From Gautieria morchelliformis (taxonomy: Eukaryota; Basidiomycota; Agaricomycetes; Gomphales; Gomphaceae), in NCBI GenBank assembly GCA_015179125.1, contig WHVA01000511.1, positions 1 through 64,000 on the forward strand: DNA of 64,000 bases, given 5' to 3'. Both the position numbers and the translations under genes were made by a program. This document shows, in pieces, positions 1-9,337 of this stretch. Position 1 is the stretch's first letter. Each line of letters begins with the position of its first letter. The notes below the pieces were generated by a model. That model was not told the origin of the DNA and made no database searches. It saw only the letters and a list, made by a program, of their open reading frames with translations.

Positions 1-556
1 CTAAGAGTTAAACGGGGGGTGGGTGGTTGTGGGCAGTGCTTATGTCAGGTTTTAGGTCAGCATTGGTCAGCTGGCCAATCGGACGCGAGTGGCACAGCTG
101 GCCCAAACCGGTTCATGCCGGGCTGCCGGTTGATGCCAGTCTTCCGGCTCCAGCGCTCATGCGGCTGCGCAGCGTTCTGGAGCGCGCGAGCGGCGCAGCC
201 GCAAGCCTCTCATCAGCGGCTGGCGCCGGTCTGCCGGCTCAGGCGCTCAAAGCAGCGCTGCGCTGGCAGAATGCTGCGCACTCCACCACCACCCTCCTCT
301 CCTCTCTGCCCACTACTAGATAGAATAAATTTGGTGAGAGTGAATTAATAGATAGCCTATATAGTGTAGACTACAAAAGATCTCTTCCCAGGGAGATATC
401 TGCAGTGAACTATTGGGGTTGACCTCTTCAGTGGGGCAGCTTTTTCTCTGCTAAGGAGCCAGGTAATCATCCCAGGCTGCCTTAGAGGGAGCCACAATTG
501 CATTGCAGTTCTCTTAGTGTTGACTTGCACTACTGGTGGCTGAAGAAGACATCTCC

Positions 557-582
557 CCAGGACCAGGACCAGGACCAGGACC
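557..582. repeat. CCAGGA hexanucleotide microsatellite
   Basis: Four and a third perfect copies of the hexamer CCAGGA. It lies in the non-coding DNA 5' of the Helitron gene. No function is inferred. Confidence 0.9.
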
Positions 583-640
583 TTTTACTGGAATTATTCC
601 AGTTGGATAGCCGAAGAAGACTTGGATATTTCATCAACAA

Positions 641-867
641 AATTCCCCATCCCTTCCTTGGTACATATATTTCTCTGTGGTCTGGTGTGAGCCATCTGAC
701 ATTTTTTTTCATTTTTTTAAATAGAAATTAATAAATTCCCTTGACTTTGCCTAACAAACAAACTCCCCGTCCCTTCCTTGGTATGTATGTATTTCTCTGT
801 GGTCTGGTGTGAGCTGTCTGACATTGATTTAATTAGAAATTAATAAATTCCCCTGACTTTGCCCAAG
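641..867. repeat. Imperfect tandem duplication of ~110 bp upstream of the Helitron gene
   Basis: Two adjacent copies (about 641-752 and 761-867) share the order: CCCTTCCTTGGTA, TTTCTCTGTGGTCTGGTGTGAG, TCTGACATT, TAGAAATTAATAAATTCCC and GACTTTGCC. The copies differ by small indels and transitions. They lie 75-300 bp before the Rep start codon, so they could belong to the element's own promoter region; that is inference. Confidence 0.8.
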
Positions 868-940
868 AAAAATTAACAACAACAGCATCTGCTTGCAAAT
901 GTAAGTTGAATTGTGGTAGGTTGATTGTTCCTCTAAGCTT

Positions 941-3900
941 ATGCCTGCATTTCTCAGGGATCCATCTACTCCAGAGAGTATCCGTCAGCGGGAGCGTGCA
1001 CAGGCGAGGGAGGCGCAGCGGTTAATGACACCACACACTGATCGGAGAGCGCGTATCAGAGATCGAGACCGGTCACTCCCTCCACCACCCCCACCTTTTG
1101 CCATCCCTCACCCTCCTCCTAGAAGCAATGCGGCTGATCCTTTTCAACAACCTGTTGCTGGGCCATCACATCCTCCAAGGCTTGCTGGGCCATCACTTGC
1201 TCCAAGGCTTGCGGGACCATCACGTGCTCCTGATCCCAGTCCTAGAGAGCAGGTGGCAGCCCTTCGTGCTCAGTTAGCAGTTATCACACCATGGCAGCCC
1301 CTGAGAGGACATAGGCCAGACCCTGTACAGCCAGCTCCTGTAGTAGGTTCAGCAGCCATTGCAGACTTGCGTGCTCAGGCAGCTGCATTGCAGCCTTTGG
1401 GAAGGCACAGGCCTGCATCTGTACAACCAGCTCCTCCTTCTCCTGTAGTAGGTTCTGCAGGAGTGGCAGCATTGCGGGCTCAGGCTAATGCAGTAAGACC
1501 AATGCCTCGGCTACTCCCTGCACTTCTGCGGCCTCTTCAGCGACTGCCTGCACCTCCTCAGCCTCCTCAGCCACTCCCTGCACCTCCTCAGCCTCCTCAG
1601 CCACTCCCTGCACCGCCACAGCGTCTCCTGCCACTCCCTGCACCTCCTCAGCCTCCTCAGCCACTCCCTGTACCTCGGCAGCGTCCTCAGCGACCTCCTC
1701 CTCCTATTCCACTTGGTCGCTCTAGAATAATCGAGGCAGATGTGCAGCGTCATGATCTGGGTCCCATGGTTGTTTCCTGCCCTGACTGTAAAGCATTGCA
1801 CTGGATGGCAGAACGCCTGCAGAAATCCTCAAATGTGCGGCCCAGGTTTGGTGATTGCTGTATACAAGGAAAGGTGCAGCTTCCAGAGCTGCCGGTGCTC
1901 GCTCAGCCATTGAGACGGCTCTTAGAAGGCCAGGACCCTGAGGCCAAACAGTTTCTCCAGAACATCAGGCAGTACAATGCTGCATTTGCATTCACTTCCT
2001 TGGGAGCCGAGTTTGATCTAGATTTGCTTCGGGAGGGTCGTGGTCCATACGTCCTCAAGCTGCAGGGCGAACTGGATCATATTCATGGCTCTCTCATCCC
2101 TAACCCTGGGAGGCAGATACAGTATGCCCAACTTTATATATATGATCCAGCATTGGCTTTGGCACAGAGGAACACACGTAACCCAGGTCTGTCGCCAACT
2201 ATCATGGGAGACTTGCAGGAAATGCTCCTCCTATGCAATCCTCATGTTCCCATATATAGACAAGCGGCTGAGAGGCTCAGAGCTCAGGGACAGAATGGTG
2301 AGATTCGGGCTAGGCTCACATACAGGGAACACAGGGATCCTAGGAGGTATAATATCCCTACTGCGGATGAGATTGCGGTGGTTCTTCCTGGAGATGGCAT
2401 CATCCCTGAACCTAGGGATATTATTGTCCAGCTCAAAGGTGGACGTTTTAAAAGGGTATCCGATCTGAATCCAAACTATGCCTCTCTTCACTATGTCTTG
2501 CTCTTTCCCAGGGGAGAGTTGGGGTGGCAACCTGGTATTCGCTATCGCCAATTACCAGGCGGGCGTGAGCGACCTGGGCGTGTCACCCAAATTCAGTTCC
2601 ATTCCTATCGTCTCTTCCAGAGAACAGAAGAACCTACAACACTCCTGCATGCTGGCAAATTATTCCAGCAGTACATTGTAGACTCTTGGGCCGCTGCAGA
2701 GCAAAGCAGGCTGTGGTGGATCAGGACAAATCAACACACTCTCCGTGCTGAGATGTATAACCAGATGATGGATGCCTTTCATCGCAATGACAATGACAGA
2801 GATCCAAACAACTTGGCCGCAAGATCCATTCTGCCTGCCACATTTCAGGGGGGGACACGGGACATGCAGCAAAACCTGCAGAACTCTCTGGCCATTTCAA
2901 GGAAGCATGGTGTGGCAGATCTCTTTATTACCATGACTGCCAATCCCAACTGGCAGGAGGTATTGGATGCATTGTTGCCTGGACAAACTCCTCAGGACAG
3001 GCCTGACCTGGTGTCGCGGGTGTTCCAGCTCAAAAAGAAATACCTCATTGACTTGATCATCAAGGAAAAGATTTTTGGGGAAACCGTCGCTCGCGTCCAC
3101 ACCATTGAATTCCAGAAAAGGGGACTCCCACACATGCATATTCTTATCTGGTTTGAAAGAGATTCCAAGATCAGACATCCACATGAGGTGGATTCAATGA
3201 TTTCAGCAGAGTTCCCTGATCCAGAGACTCATCCTGTCCTCTACCGGTTGGTCTGTGAGCTGATGACACATGGTCCCTGTGGACAAATGAAACCAAACGC
3301 ACCCTGCATGGAAAATGGCAAGTGCAAGAAAGGCTTCCCAAAGCCATTCTGTGAGGAAACCAGTCTGAATGAGGATGGATATCCAAAATATCGTCGTCGC
3401 AATGATGGAAGGCTCCACAATGTCAGAGGTGACATGCTGGACAACAGATGGGTTGTGCCATACTCTGCCCTGCTCTTGCTCAAATTCTGGTGTCACATCA
3501 ACCCTGAACTCACCATCAATGTGAGGTGTATCAAGTATATCCACAAGTATCTCTACAAGGGCCATGATCGGACCACCATGGAGTTTGGTCACACCCAGGA
3601 TGAAATTAAGCAGTACCTGCACGCTCGCTATGTCAGTGCTCATGAGGCCTGTTGGAGGTTGCTGGAGCGGGAAATCCACACCCAGGTGCCTGCAGTCATG
3701 GCACTGCCAGTCCATGAAAAGGACCACCACACAATCATCTTTGATCCCGACCAGGATGTGGACAACATCCTGGAAAGGGCTGAGGCAAAAAAGACACCGC
3801 TCATGGCTTACTTTGAGGCCAATGATATCTACCCTGAAGCACGTGATCTGCTCTATGTGGAGTTTCCTGAGCATTTTACCTGGCACTCACAGGACAAGGT

Positions 3901-4060
3901 ATGGACACCACGCCAAGGAGGTTATAGCATCGGTCGCCTTCACTTTGCAAACCCTAGATCAGGAGAGAGATTTTTTGTGTGCACTCTCCTCACAGTGGTC
4001 AAGGGGGCTAGATCCTTTGAGGAGCTTAGGTCGGTGGATGGCATACAATATGCTACTTAA
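941..4060 (+). CDS. Helitron Rep part: zinc finger, Helitron_like_N and HUH nuclease
   Basis: 1039 codons from ATG 941 to TAA 4060. In order: a proline-rich low-complexity tail (residues ~45-270, with repeated PLPAPPQPPQ); a CxxC zinc finger (about residues 280-310, VSCPDCKALHW...FGDCC) of the kind that opens fungal Helitron proteins; a Helitron_like_N region (around 570-640, LFQQYIVDSWAAAEQSRLWW); the HUH motif H731-M-H733 (LPHMHILIWFE); and the tyrosine motif with Y866 and Y870 (KYIHKYLYKG). HUH histidines bind the metal and the tyrosines carry the covalent DNA link during strand transfer. The stop at 4058-4060 interrupts the frame. The same frame continues with KEACRARGLLDDDQE and then the helicase, so the two parts were one protein. 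Confidence 0.93.
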   Translation: MPAFLRDPSTPESIRQRERAQAREAQRLMTPHTDRRARIRDRDRSLPPPPPPFAIPHPPPRSNAADPFQQPVAGPSHPPRLAGPSLAPRLAGPSRAPDPSPREQVAALRAQLAVITPWQPLRGHRPDPVQPAPVVGSAAIADLRAQAAALQPLGRHRPASVQPAPPSPVVGSAGVAALRAQANAVRPMPRLLPALLRPLQRLPAPPQPPQPLPAPPQPPQPLPAPPQRLLPLPAPPQPPQPLPVPRQRPQRPPPPIPLGRSRIIEADVQRHDLGPMVVSCPDCKALHWMAERLQKSSNVRPRFGDCCIQGKVQLPELPVLAQPLRRLLEGQDPEAKQFLQNIRQYNAAFAFTSLGAEFDLDLLREGRGPYVLKLQGELDHIHGSLIPNPGRQIQYAQLYIYDPALALAQRNTRNPGLSPTIMGDLQEMLLLCNPHVPIYRQAAERLRAQGQNGEIRARLTYREHRDPRRYNIPTADEIAVVLPGDGIIPEPRDIIVQLKGGRFKRVSDLNPNYASLHYVLLFPRGELGWQPGIRYRQLPGGRERPGRVTQIQFHSYRLFQRTEEPTTLLHAGKLFQQYIVDSWAAAEQSRLWWIRTNQHTLRAEMYNQMMDAFHRNDNDRDPNNLAARSILPATFQGGTRDMQQNLQNSLAISRKHGVADLFITMTANPNWQEVLDALLPGQTPQDRPDLVSRVFQLKKKYLIDLIIKEKIFGETVARVHTIEFQKRGLPHMHILIWFERDSKIRHPHEVDSMISAEFPDPETHPVLYRLVCELMTHGPCGQMKPNAPCMENGKCKKGFPKPFCEETSLNEDGYPKYRRRNDGRLHNVRGDMLDNRWVVPYSALLLLKFWCHINPELTINVRCIKYIHKYLYKGHDRTTMEFGHTQDEIKQYLHARYVSAHEACWRLLEREIHTQVPAVMALPVHEKDHHTIIFDPDQDVDNILERAEAKKTPLMAYFEANDIYPEARDLLYVEFPEHFTWHSQDKVWTPRQGGYSIGRLHFANPRSGERFFVCTLLTVVKGARSFEELRSVDGIQYAT

Positions 4061-5878
4061 AAGGAGGCCTGTCGTGCAAGGGGACTTCTGGATGATGATC
4101 AGGAGTTGAGGTTGTGTCTCCAGGAAGCCAGTGGCATGAAAACAGGTGCTCAGCTCAGACATCTCTTTGCCACCATCCTTGGCCATTGCAATCCATCGGG
4201 TCCTGGCAGACTATGGGATGGCTTCAGGGAGCACATATGTGATGATCTCAGACATCAGCTCCAAATCAGACATGGTATGCAGGATCCACAGGACGATCAG
4301 GTTTATGATTTTGGCCTCTTTCTCTTGGAAAAAATCCTCCAGCAGGGTGGAATGTCCTTGAGCAGCTTTGATGATATGCCTCGGGTGGCAGGCGAGTGGG
4401 AGGCCCTCATTGGAAACAGGTTCATAGCTGATCAGAGGGACTATGACCCTGTTGAAGAGAGGCAGATGGCTGATGAGGAGGTTCCCAAGCTGAATGAGGG
4501 GCAAAGGTCTGCGCATGACCAGATATTACGGTCAGCACTGACCAGAGATGCTCATGGGAAACCTGATGGACAAATGTTTTTTGTCACTGGCTCAGGTGGC
4601 GCCGGGAAATCATTCACATGGAACACTCTTATCCACTCCTGTAGAGTGGAGAGCCTCATTGTGATTGCAGTAGCCTCATCTGCAATGGCTGCACTTATCC
4701 TCACTAAGGGTACAACCTCTCATAGCATGCTTGGAATTCCCATTCCTGTCCATGAGCGCTCTTTCTCCTCCATCAAAAAGAACTCTGACAAGGCTGACAT
4801 GCTGAGACAGGCCAGTCTCCTCATCTGGGATGAGGCTGCAATGCAGCATCGCCATGCCATAGAGGCCATTGACAGGACACTGAGGGATTTCCTTGACCAG
4901 CCTGACAGACCCTTTGGTGGCATCACAGTCGCCTTTGGAGGTGACTTTCAGCAGACTCTGCCAATTGTCCCTAAAGGCTCCAAGGAGGATATCGTGGGAG
5001 CTACCCTTCAGAAGTCATATCTGTGGCCAAAGATCAATGTCCTCCATCTGACAGAGAACATGCGGGTGAGAAATGACCCTGACAGAGCCAGGTTTGCAGA
5101 ATGGCTGCAGAATGTGGGCCAGGGAAAGGATCTCCCAGTAGATCATACGTTCTCACTCCCTCCTCACATGGTTTGTGGCCCTGGAATTGCAGAGCTGATC
5201 CAGGAAATATACCCTGGCATTGGCAATGCAATCCCTGCCCAGGACAATTATTTTTTAGAGCGGGCCATCCTCTGTCCCAGAAATATTGAGGTCAATGAGA
5301 TCAATTCCATGGTGTTGAGGCAGTTTCCAGGTGATGCTCAGGTCTTCCACTGTGCAGATTCTGTCAAGGAAACCGACTTTGCAGAGCAGTATCCTGTGGA
5401 GTATCTGAATTCCATAGAGATGGGCAGTCTTCCTCCTGCTCACCTGGAAGTCAAGCCTGGAGTGCCTCTGGCTGTTGGCAATTTGGATCAGAAGCAAGGA
5501 CTATGCAATGGGACAAGGTTGCAGTTGGTGAGGATAAGCATTAGAGTGTTGGAGGTCAGGATCATCTCAGGTCCATGTGCAGGCAATATTGCTTTCATCC
5601 CCAGGATCATCATTAAGCCATCAGAGGGAGAGTTGCCATTTGTGCTGCAAAGGAGGCAGTTTCCAGTGCGTTTGGCATTTGCAATGACTATCAACAAGTC
5701 TCAAGGACAGTCTTTGGGTACGGTTGGGCTGGACCTGAGATATCCAGTGTTTGGACATGGTCAGTTGTATGTTGGTGTATCAAGAGGGACCAACTGGAAC
5801 AGAGTGAAGGTCTTGCTTGAGGAGGGTTTGGACACAACCAACATTATATATAAAGATGTATTACTTAGAGCTCCTTGA
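4061..5878 (+). CDS. Helitron PIF1-like helicase part (same frame as Rep, after one stop)
   Basis: Open frame of about 605 codons directly after the stop at 4058-4060; without the upstream part the first usable start would be TTG at 4106, so this is best read as the C-terminal half of the Rep/helicase. Walker A is GSGGAGKSF (about nt 4590), Walker B LLIWDEAAM (about 4817), then GGDFQQTLPIV (motif III region), and near the end TINKSQGQSLGTVGLDL and QLYVGVSRG, the last motifs of PIF1/RecD-type superfamily 1 helicases. It would unwind the donor strand for rolling-circle transfer in the nucleus. The stop at 4058 is the only break seen; a sequencing error there cannot be excluded. Confidence 0.93.
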   Translation, partial: KEACRARGLLDDDQELRLCLQEASGMKTGAQLRHLFATILGHCNPSGPGRLWDGFREHICDDLRHQLQIRHGMQDPQDDQVYDFGLFLLEKILQQGGMSLSSFDDMPRVAGEWEALIGNRFIADQRDYDPVEERQMADEEVPKLNEGQRSAHDQILRSALTRDAHGKPDGQMFFVTGSGGAGKSFTWNTLIHSCRVESLIVIAVASSAMAALILTKGTTSHSMLGIPIPVHERSFSSIKKNSDKADMLRQASLLIWDEAAMQHRHAIEAIDRTLRDFLDQPDRPFGGITVAFGGDFQQTLPIVPKGSKEDIVGATLQKSYLWPKINVLHLTENMRVRNDPDRARFAEWLQNVGQGKDLPVDHTFSLPPHMVCGPGIAELIQEIYPGIGNAIPAQDNYFLERAILCPRNIEVNEINSMVLRQFPGDAQVFHCADSVKETDFAEQYPVEYLNSIEMGSLPPAHLEVKPGVPLAVGNLDQKQGLCNGTRLQLVRISIRVLEVRIISGPCAGNIAFIPRIIIKPSEGELPFVLQRRQFPVRLAFAMTINKSQGQSLGTVGLDLRYPVFGHGQLYVGVSRGTNWNRVKVLLEEGLDTTNIIYKDVLLRAP

Positions 5879-5999
5879 TTTTATTATATCCACTTCTCTT
5901 GATATGGTTTATGTGTGTTACTTGATTTTACTTGATGGAAATTGGTTACTTTTATTTTCCCCAATGCACTTGACCTTACCGATGCGTTTGACCTACACC

Positions 6000-6027
6000 C
6001 CCGCGCGAAGCGCGGGTACCCACCTAG
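6000..6027 (+). repeat. Helitron 3' terminus: hairpin plus CTAG
   Basis: A perfect 7-bp stem (6000-6006 CCCGCGC, 6010-6016 GCGCGGG) with loop GAA, then TACCCAC and the terminal CTAG at 6024-6027, followed by T at 6028. A hairpin about 10 nt before a CTRR end is the diagnostic Helitron 3' signal and acts as the transposition terminator. Confidence 0.93.
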
Positions 6028-7690
6028 TAATGTATGGAATTGAGGATGTCGGAAGGCGGCTGCTACGCTCGCTTACGTAAAGGTGGTTGGTTCCTGGTGT
6101 CCCCTATCTTAGCCTCTGTCTGAGGCGAGGTCTTCGCTTGTAGGTAGCCCCTCCCACCTTGGTAAGCCACCGGACTGCTACATGTCTTCTAGTCACTGAT
6201 CGCCGCTCAGCTTTAAGGTGGATCGCTATCCTCAATTGCGTCTTTCACCCATACGCATCCTGTGGCCCATGGAGGCCTCTCCGGTAGTCCCTACAACTCT
6301 AAATTCTTTTTCACCTCCACCCAACACCACACACCACGCTTCAACGACTGGTCCAGTGGACACTTCCCGACAAGCGCCGCTCGGAGTCAACACGTCCACA
6401 TTACCCTTTGATCTTCGCTTCAGTTCGCTTCTGGCGTTCTTGTGTCCCGCTTGCGCTCCACCTGCCACCGTCAACCCGCTCTGCGTTTACGCTTCCTACC
6501 ACAAGCCATTACGCCATGCCAATATCAGCAACGACTCGTGGGCACGTCGCATGTACACAAAGCCATCCAAACGCCATCTCCCACGCCATCATATATTCGG
6601 GGCCCTACATTGAAGTTACCTGTGGAGACTTATCTTGGATTCGTGAGTGTGCTACTTTGACACCCTCTTCGTTCTCGTTGTGGCTGCTGGGGCAATGTGG
6701 GGCATGAGGGTAGGGTGGTGCGACGTCGTGACGCGTTTCCGGCACTGGTGCTGTGCTTGTACGTTCTGCTTGCGTGTTTCTTGCAACATGGCTGTGGATT
6801 TCTAGTGTACGCTCTCACTTAAGTCGACATGTATCGGTTCAGGATTCTTCTTCCTTTACGACGAGCACCGTCGTCAACTTCACACGAGATGCTCATGTCT
6901 GTCTCCCAGCTTAACTTAGGTTCACTCTCTTAAACAAGAGCACATATGATCTACCGACGGCTCTTTGAAGCCGAACATCGAGGGAAATTCAGCTTGTTTT
7001 GGCATCCGTACTTAAACTCTTTTTATTTGACCTTACTAGTATTTTTGGAACAGCGCTACCGGCTAATAGCTAATAACCGGCTGGAAGCCGGTCTAAGCCA
7101 AAATAAACAGTTTAGTTTATAAGCAACGGACTGATAACCGGTTGCCGCTCGTTCGGCTCGGTCTGTAACCGTAGCCGAGCCACGGCAACACTATATCTGA
7201 GAAACTAGTCAAAGGGCGGTGTAGTTACATCGTAAGCAGGAGGAGGTGGTGGTGGTGTCTTTGGGCGCGGGTTAGGCATGACGGGAGATAGAGGACTGGT
7301 GGTGTCTGGCCCGGCAGTCACCTCAAGTTTGACAGCGTACTTATATACATGGGTGATGGACTTTAGGATTCTTGTCACAATGACTACTGATTTCCCGATA
7401 TACTCACCTTAGCACTGGTACATTCAAAGGCGGGCTCCCGACGCGCTATATGGAAAAGAAGGCTATATCCGGATACGGCGGCTCACCATCAGGAAATAAG
7501 TGACTTCGGCCTGCTGTGACTCGTAAATGTCGACACGCCCCCAGCGCCATTGGCTACTGTGGAAAGATTGTTATCAGAAGCACAAGTCATTAAGTATGCG
7601 GATTCTGTCATGCAAAAACACATGCCTTTCCCGGTTAATTTCGAGTATCACGGCTGCAGCGAGAAACCGACGGTCTCTCACATGTATGTT
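6028..7690. other. No recognisable gene
   Basis: Short open frames on both strands have no motif that I recognise. The only structured part is 7040-7190, rich in repeated CCGGCT/AGCCGG and CGGCTCGG words that form overlapping short palindromes. Similar GGCTCGGCTCGAGCCGG words recur at 13046-13115, so both may be remnants of one GC-palindromic element. Confidence 0.5.
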
Positions 7691-7699
7691 GCCTCTATT

Positions 7700-8660
7700 C
7701 GAATCTAGTCTAACGTTTGACCAGACAACTGCTCGAGCGCGATCTCTTCAGGCTAGCTACTGTCCCAGTCAGTCTCCAGAACACCCCTCTGACCCTCCCC
7801 CCAGCGTCCATGTGCCAGCTCCATCTCTCCATCCATTCCCTCCAGCACCTCGCCACGGTCTCCCCATACACCCGTCCCAAGCCCCTCTGGCCCCACCTCA
7901 AGCGTTTGCGCCCCCAGCGCGAAGTTGTGAACCACATGTTCTTCTCTCCGCAGAGCTCACGGACAACACTCGTGCACCGCGCCGCAAAACATCTGCAGCT
8001 GCCCACCCATCCCCCCGCAGCAGGACACCCCACCCCCTCCAACCTGCGTCTCATAGTCTGCGGGAATACATGGCCGTTCAATCCTTCGATCTCGCTGTCC
8101 ACACCCCCGCGAGGGATCGCCAGCGTCTCCACGGATGTGGTGTCCTGCGTCTTGACACCTGCATGAACCACGGTGAGCCTCTTCCCCCAGTGCCCGCTAT
8201 CTTCACCTCCTGACTCCTCTTCACCCTCCAGCGTCCATCTCCCCCGATGGCCCCACCTTCCTCTGCGTAGGTGACACCCCTCGCGCTTCCGCATCATCCC
8301 CAGCGCGTCCCCCGCTTGCGAGCCCCTCGCAACCTACACCTTCCCTATGCCGCGACACCAAGCTGGGAGGCTGGTCTTGCCTCGGCACACCACCCGCCCT
8401 TATGTCACCGCACCCCACTCGCATATCCCCCGACACCACACGTTTCCCGCCACCCATCGGCTCATGCCCCCGCACGCGTGCTTCTCCACCGCCTGGACTT
8501 CCGACAGCCTTAAATTCACTGTTGCCGCACAGGAAGGCGCCCTGGCCATATGGGACGTGCGCAGCAGCGTGCCCGTGTGGGTCTTCTGGGCGGGGCTGCG
8601 CGGCCCCAGCGGCTCCCGGGGTAGGATGCGAAGGCGAGCCGCACCTGCGGGCTGGGGCAC
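7700..8660 (+). pseudogene. DUF2415/WD40-type protein, decayed host gene
   Basis: Read in pieces: FDLAVHTPARDRQRLHGC and VLRLDTCMNH, then an intron 8173-8231 (GTGAGC...CTCCAG, phase 1), then ASISPDGPTFLCVGDTPR, then (shifted frame) FRIIPSASPACEPLATYTFP, and CFSTAWTSDSLKFTVAAQEG followed by ALAIWDVRSS. The ...NHASISPDG...VGD and ...FTVAAQEGALAIWDVRSS blocks are the pattern of fungal DUF2415-containing WD40 proteins, in which beta-propeller blades carry the SPDG and WDVR signatures. The reading frame changes within the exon after 8232, and the protein is lost after about 8610, so the copy is dead. The still-perfect splice sites suggest it came as genomic DNA, not as a retrocopy. The 5' part (7700-8040) is only weakly assigned. 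Confidence 0.6.
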
Positions 8661-8738
8661 AAACGCGTGGGCTATTCACGACCGAACTCACGTATTCACT
8701 TTCGTGAAACGCCCTATTAACAGGAGAAAGGAGTTCCT

Positions 8739-9060
8739 TCAAATCAACATTGTAAGAAATTGCGGAAGGTGGGGTACAAGGACTAGCTGAGAGCGAGATC
8801 TTACCCGTTTGTTACGTGGAAAAGCGCTTTGATTGAGCCCCTCCTCGTACGTTGTGAACTCGATCGCTGGGATGATCAAAGCTGCGGTTCCTTGTCTTCC
8901 TTCCTCCATCGCTTCGTTTCTGACTGTATCCTGGATTCGTGATCTGAAGTCGGTACACAAGGCAAAATCGAAATCTGTGCAATGCGCGGCAAAGAAACGA
9001 GCAATGTTTCTCCAAGTCTTGAATTATCGTTCGAATACATTTTGAACTAAGTGCGCATCG
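8739..9060 (-). pseudogene. Unrecognised host exon fragment
   Basis: About 95 codons read on the minus strand: FKTWRNIARFFAAHCTDFDF, then ALCTDFRSRIQDTVRNEAMEE and AALIIPAIEFTTYEEGLNQS, ending at LPQFL. The composition is that of a globular protein, and a second, decayed copy at 56640-57000 keeps the same frame-like pattern. I do not recognise the family. It lies just 3' of the kinase gene on the same strand but shows no start codon or clear splice frame linking it to that gene. Confidence 0.45.
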
Positions 9061-9337
9061 AAGTATTCTTCGAGATTTGATGTTCCAAGGTAGTCCAGCT
9101 TGCAAATTATTTTTTTAAATTTCTCAGGAGTGCCGCCTGTCATGGACTGCTGTAGATTTCCTCACCTATAGGGCTATTCTCCTCAACAATTTACTTATAC
9201 ATTAGGCCTTGACTGGCCCAATCTCCCAAAGGTTGGGTTGCTCTCCCAATGGCCACGCTCGGCCCCTGGCGCTCGCCTGTGCATGTTTGCATTCATCTGC
9301 GCTGCACTACAGCTGAGGGTACCGTGTCTGCTACATG

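Larger units (their letters stand above)
300..6027 (+). mobile_element. Helitron (rolling-circle DNA transposon), nearly whole
   Basis: A Rep/helicase gene (941-5878) is followed by a textbook Helitron 3' end: a GC-rich hairpin and CTAG, with a T next in the flank (A^T insertion). The 3' boundary at 6027 is firm. The 5' boundary (TC start) could not be fixed by eye and 300 is only a guess, bounded by the GC-rich DNA of 60-290, which looks like a different sequence. Coding damage seen is a single in-frame stop, so the copy appears young. Helitrons move by single-strand rolling-circle transfer driven by an HUH nuclease fused to a PIF1-like helicase. Confidence 0.8.

Noticed and set aside
3203-3886. 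227-codon minus-strand frame in the Helitron
   Set aside because: Antisense of the HUH nuclease region; the plus strand shows all family motifs.
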